Origin: Candidatus Gottesmanbacteria bacterium
GTDB lineage: Bacteria > Patescibacteriota > Microgenomatia > JACOXO01
NCBI GenBank assembly: GCA_016182365.1
Contig: JACOXO010000021.1
Location: forward strand, 1 to 32,981
Direction of reading: 5' to 3'
DNA length: 32,981 nucleotides
Shown here: in pieces, positions 10,101-17,519 of the stretch
Layout of the letters: each line of letters begins with the position of its first letter
Numbering within the stretch: position 1 is the stretch's first letter
Program-made: the position numbers and the translations under genes
Notes under the pieces: model-generated
Told to the model about the DNA's origin: nothing
Databases searched by the model: none
What the model saw: only the letters and a program-made list of their open reading frames with translations

Positions 10101-10180
10101 TAGGATATAAAGTCATCAAAAAAACTGATAATTATGTTTTGATTAGAATAGTTCCTGAAAATAAACTTCCAAAAGATTAA
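7064..10180 (+). CDS. Fusion: O-antigen polymerase/ligase (Wzy_C) plus PMT-like glycosyltransferase
   Basis: This 1038-residue membrane protein appears to join two enzymes. Residues about 1-530 form a Wzy/WaaL-like polytopic domain. They include a long Pro/Thr-rich extracytoplasmic loop (about 310-380) and the typical end block NPLLGSGYATL followed by DNDYLRMLGETGALG. Residues from about 553 form a second polytopic domain opening FYVRLYRIDNP with DWHSWRQSDTAAV, then VILPEPTLVFF, as in GT39/ArnT-like GT-C enzymes. The two would polymerise or ligate a glycan and add sugars from polyprenyl-phosphate donors outside the membrane. The start is GTG 7064, overlapping the GT2 by 50 bp; no other in-frame start was evident nearby. 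No frameshift is seen at the junction. Confidence 0.85.
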   Translation: MKKEKKVISNILNWWDNNLLTILAGFLLIFLPLYPKIPLFDILPGYIVRVRIEDFLILFTILVWFIWLIRGKISLGRNPLFKPVVIYLVIGLLSVLSAVFIIQTVPFEFLHVQKTLLHYFRRIEYFSLFFILFSAVRSIKDVKRYIFIIFATLVLVNVYGFGQKYLYWPAFSTMNREFSKGWLLYLTEHSRVLSTFGGHYDLAAYLMMALTFCIALFFAYKKTISKLAMFVIIAASFWLLILTASRTSFLAYLAGASVVVLLWVFKKNLGWVFTRWFAVIFLSVIFMLSFGDLSDRFTKLLKLDQRFGGLKNVLLRPATNPPPEKAVFLVNNLNAVTSKSDQPPTTVKPGSEVPVDVTGDTTQPILDEETGETIYVERTYSNAALQYDLSTGIRLDALWPRAIAGFTRNPLLGSGYATLTKTNINEFTEAESTDNDYLRMLGETGALGTIAFLGIIVIAVITIWKSLGGIEDPVFYAVCIATIGLTAGMLVNAVYIDVFEASKVAYVYWAFLGLTLGGIHVSRKEIEKDRKPLKIPFDFPRFRNSFLEGIRSDKFLLTLVLIAAFYVRLYRIDNPIADWHSWRQSDTAAVTRNYIKQGGINFLYPTFDDLSSIPSGQPNPRGLRMVEFPIYNAVSVIVKYVIPEGPLERSMRLTSIFFSLGSIVFLFRLTKKYINRRTGYITSILFAILPYNIYFSRVILPEPTLVFFILGTLYFFDCFFTLSKFKYFVLCGLFAAAAFLIKPFAAFFFLPIIYLGYRKYRLKIFSQKELYLLALIIILPFIFWRVWISNFPEGIPAYQWLLNGDGIRFKGAFFQWIFADRIGRLILGYWGLPLLVLGILVRPAKAEGWFFRFLGIGSLIYLFVIATGNVRHDYYQTMIIPAVVVFVAKGIDYLLSFPKDFPKPLSIGIAILCVLFMEAFGWYQIRDFFNINHQEIVEAGKAVDENTHRYALVIAPYGGDTAFLYQTNRSGWPIVENSIDYLIKNGADYYVGTNFDDQTNKLLEIAKDPYNSLGYKVIKKTDNYVLIRIVPENKLPKD

Positions 10181-10186
10181 GACTGT

Positions 10187-11377
10187 ATGAAAATTTTAAT
10201 GCTTACGCCCTATCTTCCCTACCCTTTATTTTCCGGGGGCCAAACCAGGTCATTTAATCTTATTAAAAATTTAGCTAAAAACCATGAGATAAGTTTGTTT
10301 AGTTTTATAAGAAGCAATGACGAAAAAAAATATATTAAATATTTGCGTCCTCATTGTAAGAAGATCCATGTATTTAAAAGAAGACCAGCCTGGTCTCCGA
10401 TTAATATTGGTCTTGCCGGTTTTACTCTTTATCCCTTTTTAGTAGTTATTTATCTTTCAAGAACACTAAGAAATTTTTTAGCAAATGAAATAGCAACAGA
10501 AAAATATGATCTAATTCATGCAGAAACTTTTTATGTCCTTCCAAACATTCCCCCAACCCAAATTCCCACACTTCTAGTTGAGCAAACCATTGAATATCAG
10601 GTTTACCAGCATTTTGTAGAACAGATGAAAATTCCACTTATCAAATATCCTTTAAGATTAGATGTTAAAAAAGTTAAATTTTGGGAAACATATTATTGGC
10701 GGAAAGTAAACCAAGTGGTTGCCGTGTCTGAGGATGATAGAAACAAAATGAGACAATTAATTCCAAATTTGTCTGTTGAAGTTATACCAAATGGTGTTGA
10801 TCCTAAAATGTTTTCTGGAAATAGCATGGTTAGTTCGGCACAAACTCCAACTGTTTTGTATGTTGGAAATTTCAAATGGCTGCAAAACAGAGAAGCAGTT
10901 GAGATTTTGATCGAAGATATCTGGCCTAAAATTAAAAAAGAAATAGCAAATGCAAAATTGTGGGTTGTTGGTAGAAATACCAGCGCGCTTAATTATTTAA
11001 AGCAGCCAGATATTATATTTGATGAGAGTGTAGATAATATTAAGGAAGCATATAAAAAAGCTGATATGGTTCTGGCTCCAATTAAAGGTCCAGGTGGTAC
11101 TAGGCTTAAGGTACTTGAGGCTATGGCTTCATCTTGCCCTGTAGTTACTACATCAGTAGGCATTGAGGGGATAGAAGCAGATCCTGGGGTTGACGTCTTA
11201 ATTGGAGATACGAATAATGATTTGGCTAAACTAACGGTCAAGCTTTTAAAAGATGCAAATCTCAGGAAAAAAATAGGCAAAGCCGGGTTTTTGGTAGTTG
11301 AAAAAAGGTATAACTGGGAATCAATTACTAAAAAGATAGAAAAAGTTTACCAAAACGTCCAACATGAAAAAAGATAA
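10187..11377 (+). CDS. GT4-family glycosyltransferase
   Basis: The 396-residue GT-B enzyme begins MKILMLTPYLPYPLFSGGQTR, with the glycine-rich acceptor loop. It continues with VVAVSEDDRNKMRQL and VIPNGVD at the domain linker and PGGTRLKVLEAMASSCPVV at the donor site. This version (GGTRLKVLEAM instead of EGFG) is like GT4 enzymes found with exosortase/EPS loci. It probably adds a sugar in the cytoplasm. It lies 6 bp after the Wzy/PMT fusion and overlaps the next GT2 by 14 bp, so it is co-transcribed. Confidence 0.9.
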   Translation: MKILMLTPYLPYPLFSGGQTRSFNLIKNLAKNHEISLFSFIRSNDEKKYIKYLRPHCKKIHVFKRRPAWSPINIGLAGFTLYPFLVVIYLSRTLRNFLANEIATEKYDLIHAETFYVLPNIPPTQIPTLLVEQTIEYQVYQHFVEQMKIPLIKYPLRLDVKKVKFWETYYWRKVNQVVAVSEDDRNKMRQLIPNLSVEVIPNGVDPKMFSGNSMVSSAQTPTVLYVGNFKWLQNREAVEILIEDIWPKIKKEIANAKLWVVGRNTSALNYLKQPDIIFDESVDNIKEAYKKADMVLAPIKGPGGTRLKVLEAMASSCPVVTTSVGIEGIEADPGVDVLIGDTNNDLAKLTVKLLKDANLRKKIGKAGFLVVEKRYNWESITKKIEKVYQNVQHEKR

Positions 11378-12293
11378 ATTTCTTTCAGTTATTATAGTTA
11401 CCCACAATAACCAGCAGATAATTAAAAATACTTTGAATAAGCTCACTATTTCCTTAGATGCTTTAAACAAACCTTGGGAAATTATTGTTGTTGACAACGC
11501 CTCATCTGATAAAACAATAGAGGTTGTAAAAGAAAATTCCCGACGTTACAGTCGGGATCCCGACCCAAAAGCGTCGGGAAAAAAATTAACTCTTATTCAA
11601 AGTAACCAAAATAGAGGGTATGCTTGGGCAAACAATAGAGGAATAGAAAAGTCACAAGGAAAATACATTCTTCTTTTAAATTCTGATGTTGTTCTTAATG
11701 AAGATTCATTAAAAAAAACTATAGATTTTTTAGATAAGGATCCTAATGTTGGTGTTGTAACTTGTAAAATTTTATTACAAAACGGCAAAATTGATCCTGC
11801 ATGTCATAGAGGATTTCCCACTCCATGGGTGTCCTTAACTTATATGATTGGGCTTGAGAAGTTATTTCCTAATATCAGATTATTCTCCGGCTATCACATG
11901 TGGTATAAGGATATAAATAAAACTCACGAAATTGACAGCTGCTCCGGAGCTTTTTATCTTTTCAGGAGGGAAATTATTGAAAAAGTAGGATTATTGGATG
12001 AGAAATTTTTTATGTATGGAGAAGATCTGGATTTTTCCTACAGAATTAAAAATCACGGTTATAAAATCATTTATTATCCATACTGCTTTGCAGTACATCT
12101 TAAATACCAAAGCGGGTTAAAAAGTACTGACCGCGAAACTCAAAAAAGAACAATTGAAGCCTTCTACCAAGCCATGATCATCTTCTACCAAAAAAACTAT
12201 TCAAATAAATACCCATTTTTTGTAACGGGATTAATTATATTTATGATTGGTCTAATCAAAAATCTAAAACTTCTTATTAGTAGATTTTGGTGA
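11364..12293 (+). CDS. GT2-family glycosyltransferase with in-frame palindromic insert
   Basis: The 309-residue GT-A enzyme has FLSVIIVTHNNQQII, IIVVDNASSDKTIEVV, the DxD equivalent LLNSDVV and the acceptor motif GEDLDFSYRIKNHG. Its C-terminus is hydrophobic (FFVTGLIIFMIGLIKNL). Residues 59-72 (SRRYSRDPDPKASG) are encoded by the 42-bp double-hairpin element and have no counterpart in the related GT2s at 6211 and 14498. They fall between the helix after VVDNAS and the strand LTLIQSNQNRG, a surface loop, so the enzyme is probably still active. It overlaps the upstream GT4 by 14 bp. Confidence 0.9.
   Translation: MKKDKFLSVIIVTHNNQQIIKNTLNKLTISLDALNKPWEIIVVDNASSDKTIEVVKENSRRYSRDPDPKASGKKLTLIQSNQNRGYAWANNRGIEKSQGKYILLLNSDVVLNEDSLKKTIDFLDKDPNVGVVTCKILLQNGKIDPACHRGFPTPWVSLTYMIGLEKLFPNIRLFSGYHMWYKDINKTHEIDSCSGAFYLFRREIIEKVGLLDEKFFMYGEDLDFSYRIKNHGYKIIYYPYCFAVHLKYQSGLKSTDRETQKRTIEAFYQAMIIFYQKNYSNKYPFFVTGLIIFMIGLIKNLKLLISRFW
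11538..11579 (+). repeat. In-frame 42-bp double-hairpin element, copy 1
   Basis: Two tandem stem-loops: TCCCGAC with GTCGGGA (7-bp stem, 6-nt loop), then TCCCGAC with GTCGGGA (7-bp stem, 8-nt loop). The total is 42 bp, exactly 14 codons. It is GC-rich against an A-rich background and has no stop codon in any plus-strand frame. It is read in phase 0 and gives SRRYSRDPDPKASG. Over the central 40 bp it matches copy 2 at 34 positions and copy 3 at 35. Confidence 0.85.
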
Positions 12294-12295
12294 AG

Positions 12296-13009
12296 ATGAA
12301 AAAATTAAATAATTATTCTGCTATTCTTTGGGCATTTTCTTGCTATCTTTTTATAATTATTATAATTATTACTACAAAAGGCATTACGCATGATCCTAAC
12401 TTCTCTGGTGGCTCGGAAACTCCTTGGTTATTTCCTATGCTTGGAAGTATAGGTTTAGGTTTTATATCATTTGGATTGATGGTGTTTACTTGGATAGTAA
12501 TTTTTATAAAGAATGATAAGACGGAATATAAGTCACCACTAGGAATTTCAACTCCAAAATCAATTTTCGCTGTTATTTTATTAGTAATTATATGTATAGT
12601 TTTTGCTTTTGGTTATAGAAACTCCAATCTCGGTTACAAAAAAATAAATTATAATGGTCAGCAATTATTTGATGCAGTAAACGATTACAGAGTAGTTAAT
12701 GGGAAGCAACAGCTTCAACTAGATCAATACATTTGTGATAATTTGGTAGCAAGATATCTGAAAGTTAAAAGTGGTGATGTAGGGCATGAAGGATTTGAGG
12801 AATGGGTAAAAAACGAGGGAATCGATAGGCGTTTCTTACCTATCTCAGAGCTCTATATTAAAGATACGTATGCAACTCAAGACGCCATTAAGTTTTGGGA
12901 CGGTTCTCCTGGACACAGATTATCTTTGCTAGGTGATTTTAGCGTTGGGTGTGCATATGCTAACGAAGGTATAGGTGTGGTAGTTTTAGGTAACCCTATT
13001 TCACAGTAA
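12296..13009 (+). CDS. Membrane-anchored CAP/SCP-domain protein
   Basis: Three N-terminal membrane helices (SAILWAFSCYLFIIIIIIT, LGFISFGLMVFTWIVIFI, IFAVILLVIICIVFAFGY) precede an exported domain that matches the CAP (SCP/PR1) fold. The domain has LFDAVNDYRVVNGKQQLQLD, GHEGFEEW, SELYI, KFWDGSPGHR (the W-x-SPGH signature) and GCAYANEGIG near the end. Bacterial CAP proteins are secreted or surface proteins, some with peptidase- or lipid-binding-like roles; the role here is unknown. ATG 12296 is preferred over the track's TTG 12287; GTG 12290 is also possible. It is the last gene before a terminator. Confidence 0.8.
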   Translation: MKKLNNYSAILWAFSCYLFIIIIIITTKGITHDPNFSGGSETPWLFPMLGSIGLGFISFGLMVFTWIVIFIKNDKTEYKSPLGISTPKSIFAVILLVIICIVFAFGYRNSNLGYKKINYNGQQLFDAVNDYRVVNGKQQLQLDQYICDNLVARYLKVKSGDVGHEGFEEWVKNEGIDRRFLPISELYIKDTYATQDAIKFWDGSPGHRLSLLGDFSVGCAYANEGIGVVVLGNPISQ

Positions 13010-13050
13010 AAGTTGTAAGTATTATCAAGGATATTAGTTTGACATCTTTT

Positions 13051-13076
13051 TATAGATCAGAAATCTATATTTTTTT
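13051..13076 (+). terminator. Rho-independent terminator after the CAP gene
   Basis: A 7-bp stem TATAGAT/ATCTATA with loop CAGAA is followed directly by seven T residues. It lies 42 bp after the stop of the CAP-domain gene, in a convergent gap. The T-run touches the end of the minus-strand nuclease gene. The stem is AT-rich and weak, but its position is right. The minus strand has no T-run after the stem. Confidence 0.7.
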
Positions 13077-14379
13077 AATTATGTATTGTGATTTTACCAT
13101 ATTTTACCTCCATCCAACCTTTTTCTTTAAGTAGTATATTTTTAAACTTATCAATCTTAATCTTTTTGGAGAGTATTAAATCAAAGGCTCTTACTAAATC
13201 TAACGTACGAATAATAAGAACACCCATTTTTAAGGCATGTGCAATTTGTTCTTGTTCTATCGGTCGATCTTTATCTTTAATGGAGTTGGACGATTTAATA
13301 AATGTATTTACTATAAGTATTCCAGGAAAATTTGCTTCGAAGTTATTTCTTTCTCTGTGATCATCTACTTGATTAATGGCCTCGCGTGTAACATTGCCAT
13401 TTACTCCTTTTGCTTCGATGATAGCTATCACAGAACCATTTTCTACTTTAGGTCTGTTCCATAGTTGTAGGTCCTCATAACCGTCATCTTTTGTTGTTAC
13501 TTCCAGAGACATACCATTTTTCATTATTTTTACAAGGCTCTCGATTAATAACTTTCCAGTTAGTATTAATGGTTTCTTAAATTGTTTTAGGTTAAATATT
13601 TTTTGATTAATTATTGTAAATTTGTCTTCAAGTATTTGTTTTTCTTTTAAATATTTGCTTTCCGAATCAAATTGGAACTCATTTAACCAATTTGGCAATT
13701 CTTGATTAAGTTTTCGATAGGTGGTCACGAGTCCAGGTACTAGAGTTTTAAACAGATCTCGAACGTTTTTTTCACCCTTTTTAATTACATGACAAGGTAA
13801 AAAGAAAATTTGTCCTTTAAGACATACGGCTACATCACCATCATATTGACTTATGTCTGCTAGCACTCTGTAATCTGTGCTGCTATAATTATTGAACTTA
13901 GTTTTCGAAACACCGTAGTCACTATTAAAGTAATTAGTGAGTTCGCTAAAATATATTTTCCTGAAAAATTCATGGTCAGGAATTTGCTTAAAATTTGTAA
14001 TTGAAGACCAACCTAGTACCTCCTTAGCCAAATCGAAATCGTTGTAGGACATCCTTCCCATTAAAAATGAAATAAATCCACCTTTTGATAATAAAAGCTG
14101 TAATTGTTTCACTCTAACTCTTAGCATGTCATTCTGTATTTCAACAAGATAGTCGTCATTATTGCCATATAGGTGATTACTGCTTTTCCATCTAGCCCAA
14201 ATTCCTTGGAAAAGTATAACACCATTAAAGTTTTGAAATTTAAGTTCAGTATCAAAAGGAGCAAAGGTTAATTCAATCTTATTTATTACAACCTTTTCTT
14301 TTGGCGAGCTATAGTCCAGTCGTTCAATTCCATACACTAAAATATGGAACATGTCACTTTCTTTATATTGTGTATGCAT
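13075..14379 (-). CDS. PD-(D/E)XK nuclease-like protein, unknown
   Basis: This 434-residue protein lies on the opposite strand to the polysaccharide cluster. The N-terminal 240 residues are not recognised. From about 270 the pattern fits a restriction-endonuclease-like fold: a helix KPLILTGKLLIESLVKIM, then YEDLQLW (D303), then IIEAKG (E322 and K324), then a helix with Gln337 (REAINQVDDHRE) and a strand GILIVNTF. Such domains cleave DNA in defence, repair or mobile-element proteins. No methyltransferase, helicase or transposase is adjacent. ATG 14379 is the likely start because a TATAAT lies 8 nt upstream; M10 is an alternative. It probably was inserted into the locus. Confidence 0.6.
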   Translation of the reverse strand: MHTQYKESDMFHILVYGIERLDYSSPKEKVVINKIELTFAPFDTELKFQNFNGVILFQGIWARWKSSNHLYGNNDDYLVEIQNDMLRVRVKQLQLLLSKGGFISFLMGRMSYNDFDLAKEVLGWSSITNFKQIPDHEFFRKIYFSELTNYFNSDYGVSKTKFNNYSSTDYRVLADISQYDGDVAVCLKGQIFFLPCHVIKKGEKNVRDLFKTLVPGLVTTYRKLNQELPNWLNEFQFDSESKYLKEKQILEDKFTIINQKIFNLKQFKKPLILTGKLLIESLVKIMKNGMSLEVTTKDDGYEDLQLWNRPKVENGSVIAIIEAKGVNGNVTREAINQVDDHRERNNFEANFPGILIVNTFIKSSNSIKDKDRPIEQEQIAHALKMGVLIIRTLDLVRAFDLILSKKIKIDKFKNILLKEKGWMEVKYGKITIHN

Positions 14380-14387
14380 CGCAATGT

Positions 14388-14415
14388 ATTATACTTGGCA
14401 AGTAGCAAGATTCAA
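14388..14415 (-). promoter_or_regulatory. Promoter of the nuclease-like gene, near-leaderless
   Basis: On the minus strand TTGAAT (14415-14410), a 16-bp spacer and a perfect TATAAT (14393-14388) precede the ATG at 14379 by 8 nt. Transcription would start within 1-2 nt of the start codon. Confidence 0.6.
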
Positions 14416-14485
14416 GTTGGAGGAGATTCTGTAATAAATCTATTATACCTGAAGAGTGTGAATCTCTTTGAACTCCGCCATTTGA

Positions 14486-14491
14486 TACAAT
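14486..14491 (+). promoter_or_regulatory. -10 box, predicted leaderless start at 14498
   Basis: TACAAT ends 6 nt before the ATG at 14498, which puts the expected transcription start on the A of ATG. No good -35 box at 17 bp; TTGAAC at 14468 is only 12 bp away. Confidence 0.45.
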
Positions 14492-14497
14492 ACGGGC

Positions 14498-15346
14498 ATG
14501 GAGTTGACGATCATAATAGTCAATCACAACACTTTTACATATCTAGAGAAATGTCTGAAATCACTATTTGCGAGTTTGAAAAATTCCGGGATTAAATATG
14601 AAGTGATTGTTGTTGATAATGGATCAAATAAAGATGAAGTTAGGAAACTTGCGGGAATTAAGGGAATAAGACTAATAAAAAACAAAGAAAACCTGGGTTT
14701 TTCTACTGCAAATAATCAGGCAGTAGAAAAGGCAAGAGGACAATATATTCTTTTTCTCAATCCAGATACGATAATTTTGGGTAGTGCAATATCTAAGCTT
14801 CTAAATTTTTATAAATCTCACAGACATGCTTTTATTGGTCCAAAATTATTAAATAGCGATAAAACAGTTCAACCATCTTGCGGAAGATTTTATACACTAC
14901 CTGTGGTTTTCTCCATATTGTTTTTAAAAGGAGAAAAAACAGGATTGACTAAATTTTCACCATCATATTCTCGTGTTGTTGAGTGGCTTTCTGCAGCTTG
15001 CATTTTAACCACAAAAGAAATATTTAGTAAGTTAGGCGGATTTGATGAGGATTTGTTTTTATATAATGAGGAAGTTGATCTAATGTACCGGGCAAGAAAA
15101 CAGGGTTTTTTGTGTTATTTTTACTCTAAAGCCAGTATAATCCATTATGGAGCAGTATCAACTCTAGGGAAAAACTCTGCCGTAAATACCTATAAAGGTT
15201 TAATTTATTTTTATTCTAAACATTATTCTAAAATAAGTTTAGTTATTCTTAAAATATTGCTTTATACAAAATACTATTTAGTAAAAATTTATAGTTTAAT
15301 AGTTGGTGATAAGAATTTATTAAAGAAATATGAAAATTGGAATTGA
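14498..15346 (+). CDS. GT2-family glycosyltransferase
   Basis: The 282-residue GT-A enzyme has MELTIIIVNHNTFTYLEKCL, VIVVDNGSNKDEV, the DxD equivalent LFLNPDTI and the acceptor motif NEEVDLMYRARKQG. Its C-terminus (ISLVILKILLYTKYYLVKI) is hydrophobic and may associate with the membrane. It resembles rhamnosyltransferase-like GT2 proteins; the sugar is unknown. It starts a new transcription unit after the nuclease gene and overlaps the next GT4 by 17 bp. Confidence 0.92.
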   Translation: MELTIIIVNHNTFTYLEKCLKSLFASLKNSGIKYEVIVVDNGSNKDEVRKLAGIKGIRLIKNKENLGFSTANNQAVEKARGQYILFLNPDTIILGSAISKLLNFYKSHRHAFIGPKLLNSDKTVQPSCGRFYTLPVVFSILFLKGEKTGLTKFSPSYSRVVEWLSAACILTTKEIFSKLGGFDEDLFLYNEEVDLMYRARKQGFLCYFYSKASIIHYGAVSTLGKNSAVNTYKGLIYFYSKHYSKISLVILKILLYTKYYLVKIYSLIVGDKNLLKKYENWN

Positions 15347-16430
15347 CGGGCGATTATATTTCGAAACCGGAGTAGGAAGATATATTAGAAATCTATTAAA
15401 GGAGTACGACGGTTTTGATGATAGCAATGAATATATAGTTTTCACTACCCCAAAAGCAGTAAACCAAATTAACTCATACTCTAGAATGAAAGCAGTAGCA
15501 ACTGATATTAGATGGCATTCAATTGAGGAGCAAATCAGTTTCCCCTTACTTCTTAATCGTTTTGATCTTGATCTTATTCATTTTCCATATTTTAGCGTCC
15601 CACTGTTTAACAGCCATCCTTTTGTTGTTACCATACATGATTTAACTACCTTAAATTACTCAACAGGCAAAGCGTCAACACTTCCTTTGCCCTTGTATAA
15701 ACTAAAGCACATCGCATATAGATTTGTGTTAAAAAACGCGCTTTTTAACAGTAAAAGAATAATTGTACCGTCAAATTCTGTAAAAAAAGATCTGATTAAA
15801 GTTTATCCGCAAATAGAAAATAAAATCAGAGTAACTTATGAAGCAGGTAGCTTGCCAATGTCTGACAGTCAAAGACAGTATAGTTTTGAACCCTTTTTTC
15901 TATATGTAGGGAACAGCTACCCGCATAAAAATCTGGAAAATGCAATCTTAGCTCTTAAATTATTTAATAGCGATAGAAAAAATAAATACAACTTGGTAAT
16001 TGCCGGAAAAATTGATCATTTTACCCAACGATTAAAAGATTTTGCCAAAACTCATAAAGTTGATAAGCAAATAATATTTCAAAACAGCCTTAATGATCAG
16101 GCACTCTCTAGATTGTATTTAAGATGTGAAGGACTTATTTTTCCTTCTCTTTCTGAAGGGTTTGGACTTCCTATTTTAGAAGCATTTGATCATGGCACAA
16201 TAGTTTGCTGTTCTAATATTGAGGTATTTAGAGAATTATATGGATCGGTTCCTTTTTATTTCAACCCTCTAAATATTGAAAGTATTGCAAAAAGTATGGA
16301 GAAGACCTCGTTTTTAAATGCAGCTGATAAGAAAAAGATTATAAAAGAACAAAAAGAGATATCGTCTAAATTCAGCTGGAAGAAAACTGCCTCTAAAACT
16401 TTAGAAATTTATAAAGAGGCAATGAGATGA
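15330..16430 (+). CDS. GT4-family glycosyltransferase
   Basis: The 366-residue GT-B enzyme begins MKIGIDGRLYFETGVGRYIRNL, has VTIHDLTTLNY in the N-domain, YVGNSYPHKNLENAI at the linker and LSEGFGLPILEAFDHG with both EX7E glutamates. It is paralogous to the genes at 3370 and 4484. It probably adds a sugar, plausibly mannose given manC nearby, to a lipid-linked glycan. It overlaps the upstream GT2 by 17 bp and the downstream GT4 by 4 bp (ATGA). Confidence 0.92.
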   Translation: MKIGIDGRLYFETGVGRYIRNLLKEYDGFDDSNEYIVFTTPKAVNQINSYSRMKAVATDIRWHSIEEQISFPLLLNRFDLDLIHFPYFSVPLFNSHPFVVTIHDLTTLNYSTGKASTLPLPLYKLKHIAYRFVLKNALFNSKRIIVPSNSVKKDLIKVYPQIENKIRVTYEAGSLPMSDSQRQYSFEPFFLYVGNSYPHKNLENAILALKLFNSDRKNKYNLVIAGKIDHFTQRLKDFAKTHKVDKQIIFQNSLNDQALSRLYLRCEGLIFPSLSEGFGLPILEAFDHGTIVCCSNIEVFRELYGSVPFYFNPLNIESIAKSMEKTSFLNAADKKKIIKEQKEISSKFSWKKTASKTLEIYKEAMR

Positions 16431-17515
16431 AAGTTGCGTTAGTTTATGATTGGGTTGACACTTTAGGTGGAGCCGAAAGAGTCCTTGTCCAGTTAAAAAA
16501 AATATTTCCCCAAGCCCCTTTATTTACATCAGTCTATAACAAATCAAAAGCAGATTGGGCAAAAAACTTTAAAGTTGTAAATTCGTTTCTTCAAAATTTT
16601 CCTTTTTCCCAAAATTATCACCAAATTTATCCTTTTTTAACTCCAATTTCCTTTGAGCAATTTGATTTTTCCGGCTTTGATATTGTTATATCTGTAACTT
16701 CTGCAGATAGTAAAGCAATAATTACAAAACCTAACACTTTACATATTTGTTATCTTTTAACACCAACAAGATACATTTGGAGTCATTACGACGTTTACAT
16801 TCAAAATAAATTGATTAAATTTTTATCAAAACCTGTAATTTCGTATCTTAGAAGATGGGATTTGGTAGCAAAAGACAGGCCCGATGTAATAATTTCCATA
16901 TCCCAAACTGTTCAAAAAAGAGTTAAACAATATTACAAAAGAGATTCCAATATTATCTACCCGCCTGTCGGTATTTCAAAGCCATTGAAAAGTGCTAAAA
17001 TATCTGATTATTTTTTGGTTGTTTCAAGACTGGTTCCCTATAAACGGATTGATTTAACAATTAAAGCATGCAATAAACTTAAAAAAAATCTGGTAATTAT
17101 TGGAGATGGTAGGGTATATGGCAGTTTGAGATCAATTGCCGGGAGTACAGTAATTTTTAAAGAAAATGTATCCGAGAGTGAACTTTCCAGTTATTACAAA
17201 AACTGCAAAGCGCTTATAATTGCCTGCGAGGAAGACTTTGGTCTTACAGCTGTTGAGTGTCAAATGCATGGTAAGCCTGTTATAGCCTTAGGCCAAGGCG
17301 GTGTTTTGGAGACAGTAAAAAAGGGCAAAACTGGAATATTCTTTAAAAATCAATCAGTTGAAGATATTATTGCTTCTATTGAATCCTTTGAAAAACTTCA
17401 TTTTTCATCCCAAGACTGTATTGAAAATGTAAGAACTTTTTCTGAAAATAGCTTCAAAAAGGAGTTTACCGCGATGGTTAATTTTCATTATAAGCGATTT
17501 TTTCGTATAATATAA
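16427..17515 (+). CDS. GT4-family glycosyltransferase, WbaZ-like mannosyltransferase
   Basis: The 362-residue protein opens MKVALVYDWVDTLGGAERVL and has HICYLLTPTRYIWSHYDVY, IISISQTVQKRVKQYY, VVSRLVPYKRIDLTI and the donor block CEEDFGLTAVECQMHGKPVIA. This pattern is typical of WbaZ-type mannosyltransferases that use GDP-mannose, which agrees with manC immediately downstream. The assignment to mannose is an inference from family and context. The start overlaps the previous stop (ATGA). Confidence 0.88.
   Translation: MKVALVYDWVDTLGGAERVLVQLKKIFPQAPLFTSVYNKSKADWAKNFKVVNSFLQNFPFSQNYHQIYPFLTPISFEQFDFSGFDIVISVTSADSKAIITKPNTLHICYLLTPTRYIWSHYDVYIQNKLIKFLSKPVISYLRRWDLVAKDRPDVIISISQTVQKRVKQYYKRDSNIIYPPVGISKPLKSAKISDYFLVVSRLVPYKRIDLTIKACNKLKKNLVIIGDGRVYGSLRSIAGSTVIFKENVSESELSSYYKNCKALIIACEEDFGLTAVECQMHGKPVIALGQGGVLETVKKGKTGIFFKNQSVEDIIASIESFEKLHFSSQDCIENVRTFSENSFKKEFTAMVNFHYKRFFRII
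17506..17511 (+). promoter_or_regulatory. -10 box in front of manC
   Basis: A perfect TATAAT ends 8 nt before the manC ATG, inside the last codons of the previous gene, so the message would be leaderless or nearly so. TTTTCA at 18-bp spacing is a weak -35. Confidence 0.5.
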
Positions 17516-17519
17516 ACTT

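Noticed and set aside
10993-11280. 95-residue minus-strand ORF
   Set aside because: Antisense to the conserved donor-binding domain of a GT4 gene; no start signal or family features.
14423-14466. GAGATTC/GAATCTC inverted repeat in the gap before 14498
   Set aside because: Seven-bp arms with a 30-bp loop in AT-rich DNA are too weak to call as a site without conservation.
14344-14595. 83-residue plus-strand ORF across the divergent gap
   Set aside because: It overlaps the nuclease start and the GT2 gene in another frame and has no recognisable features.
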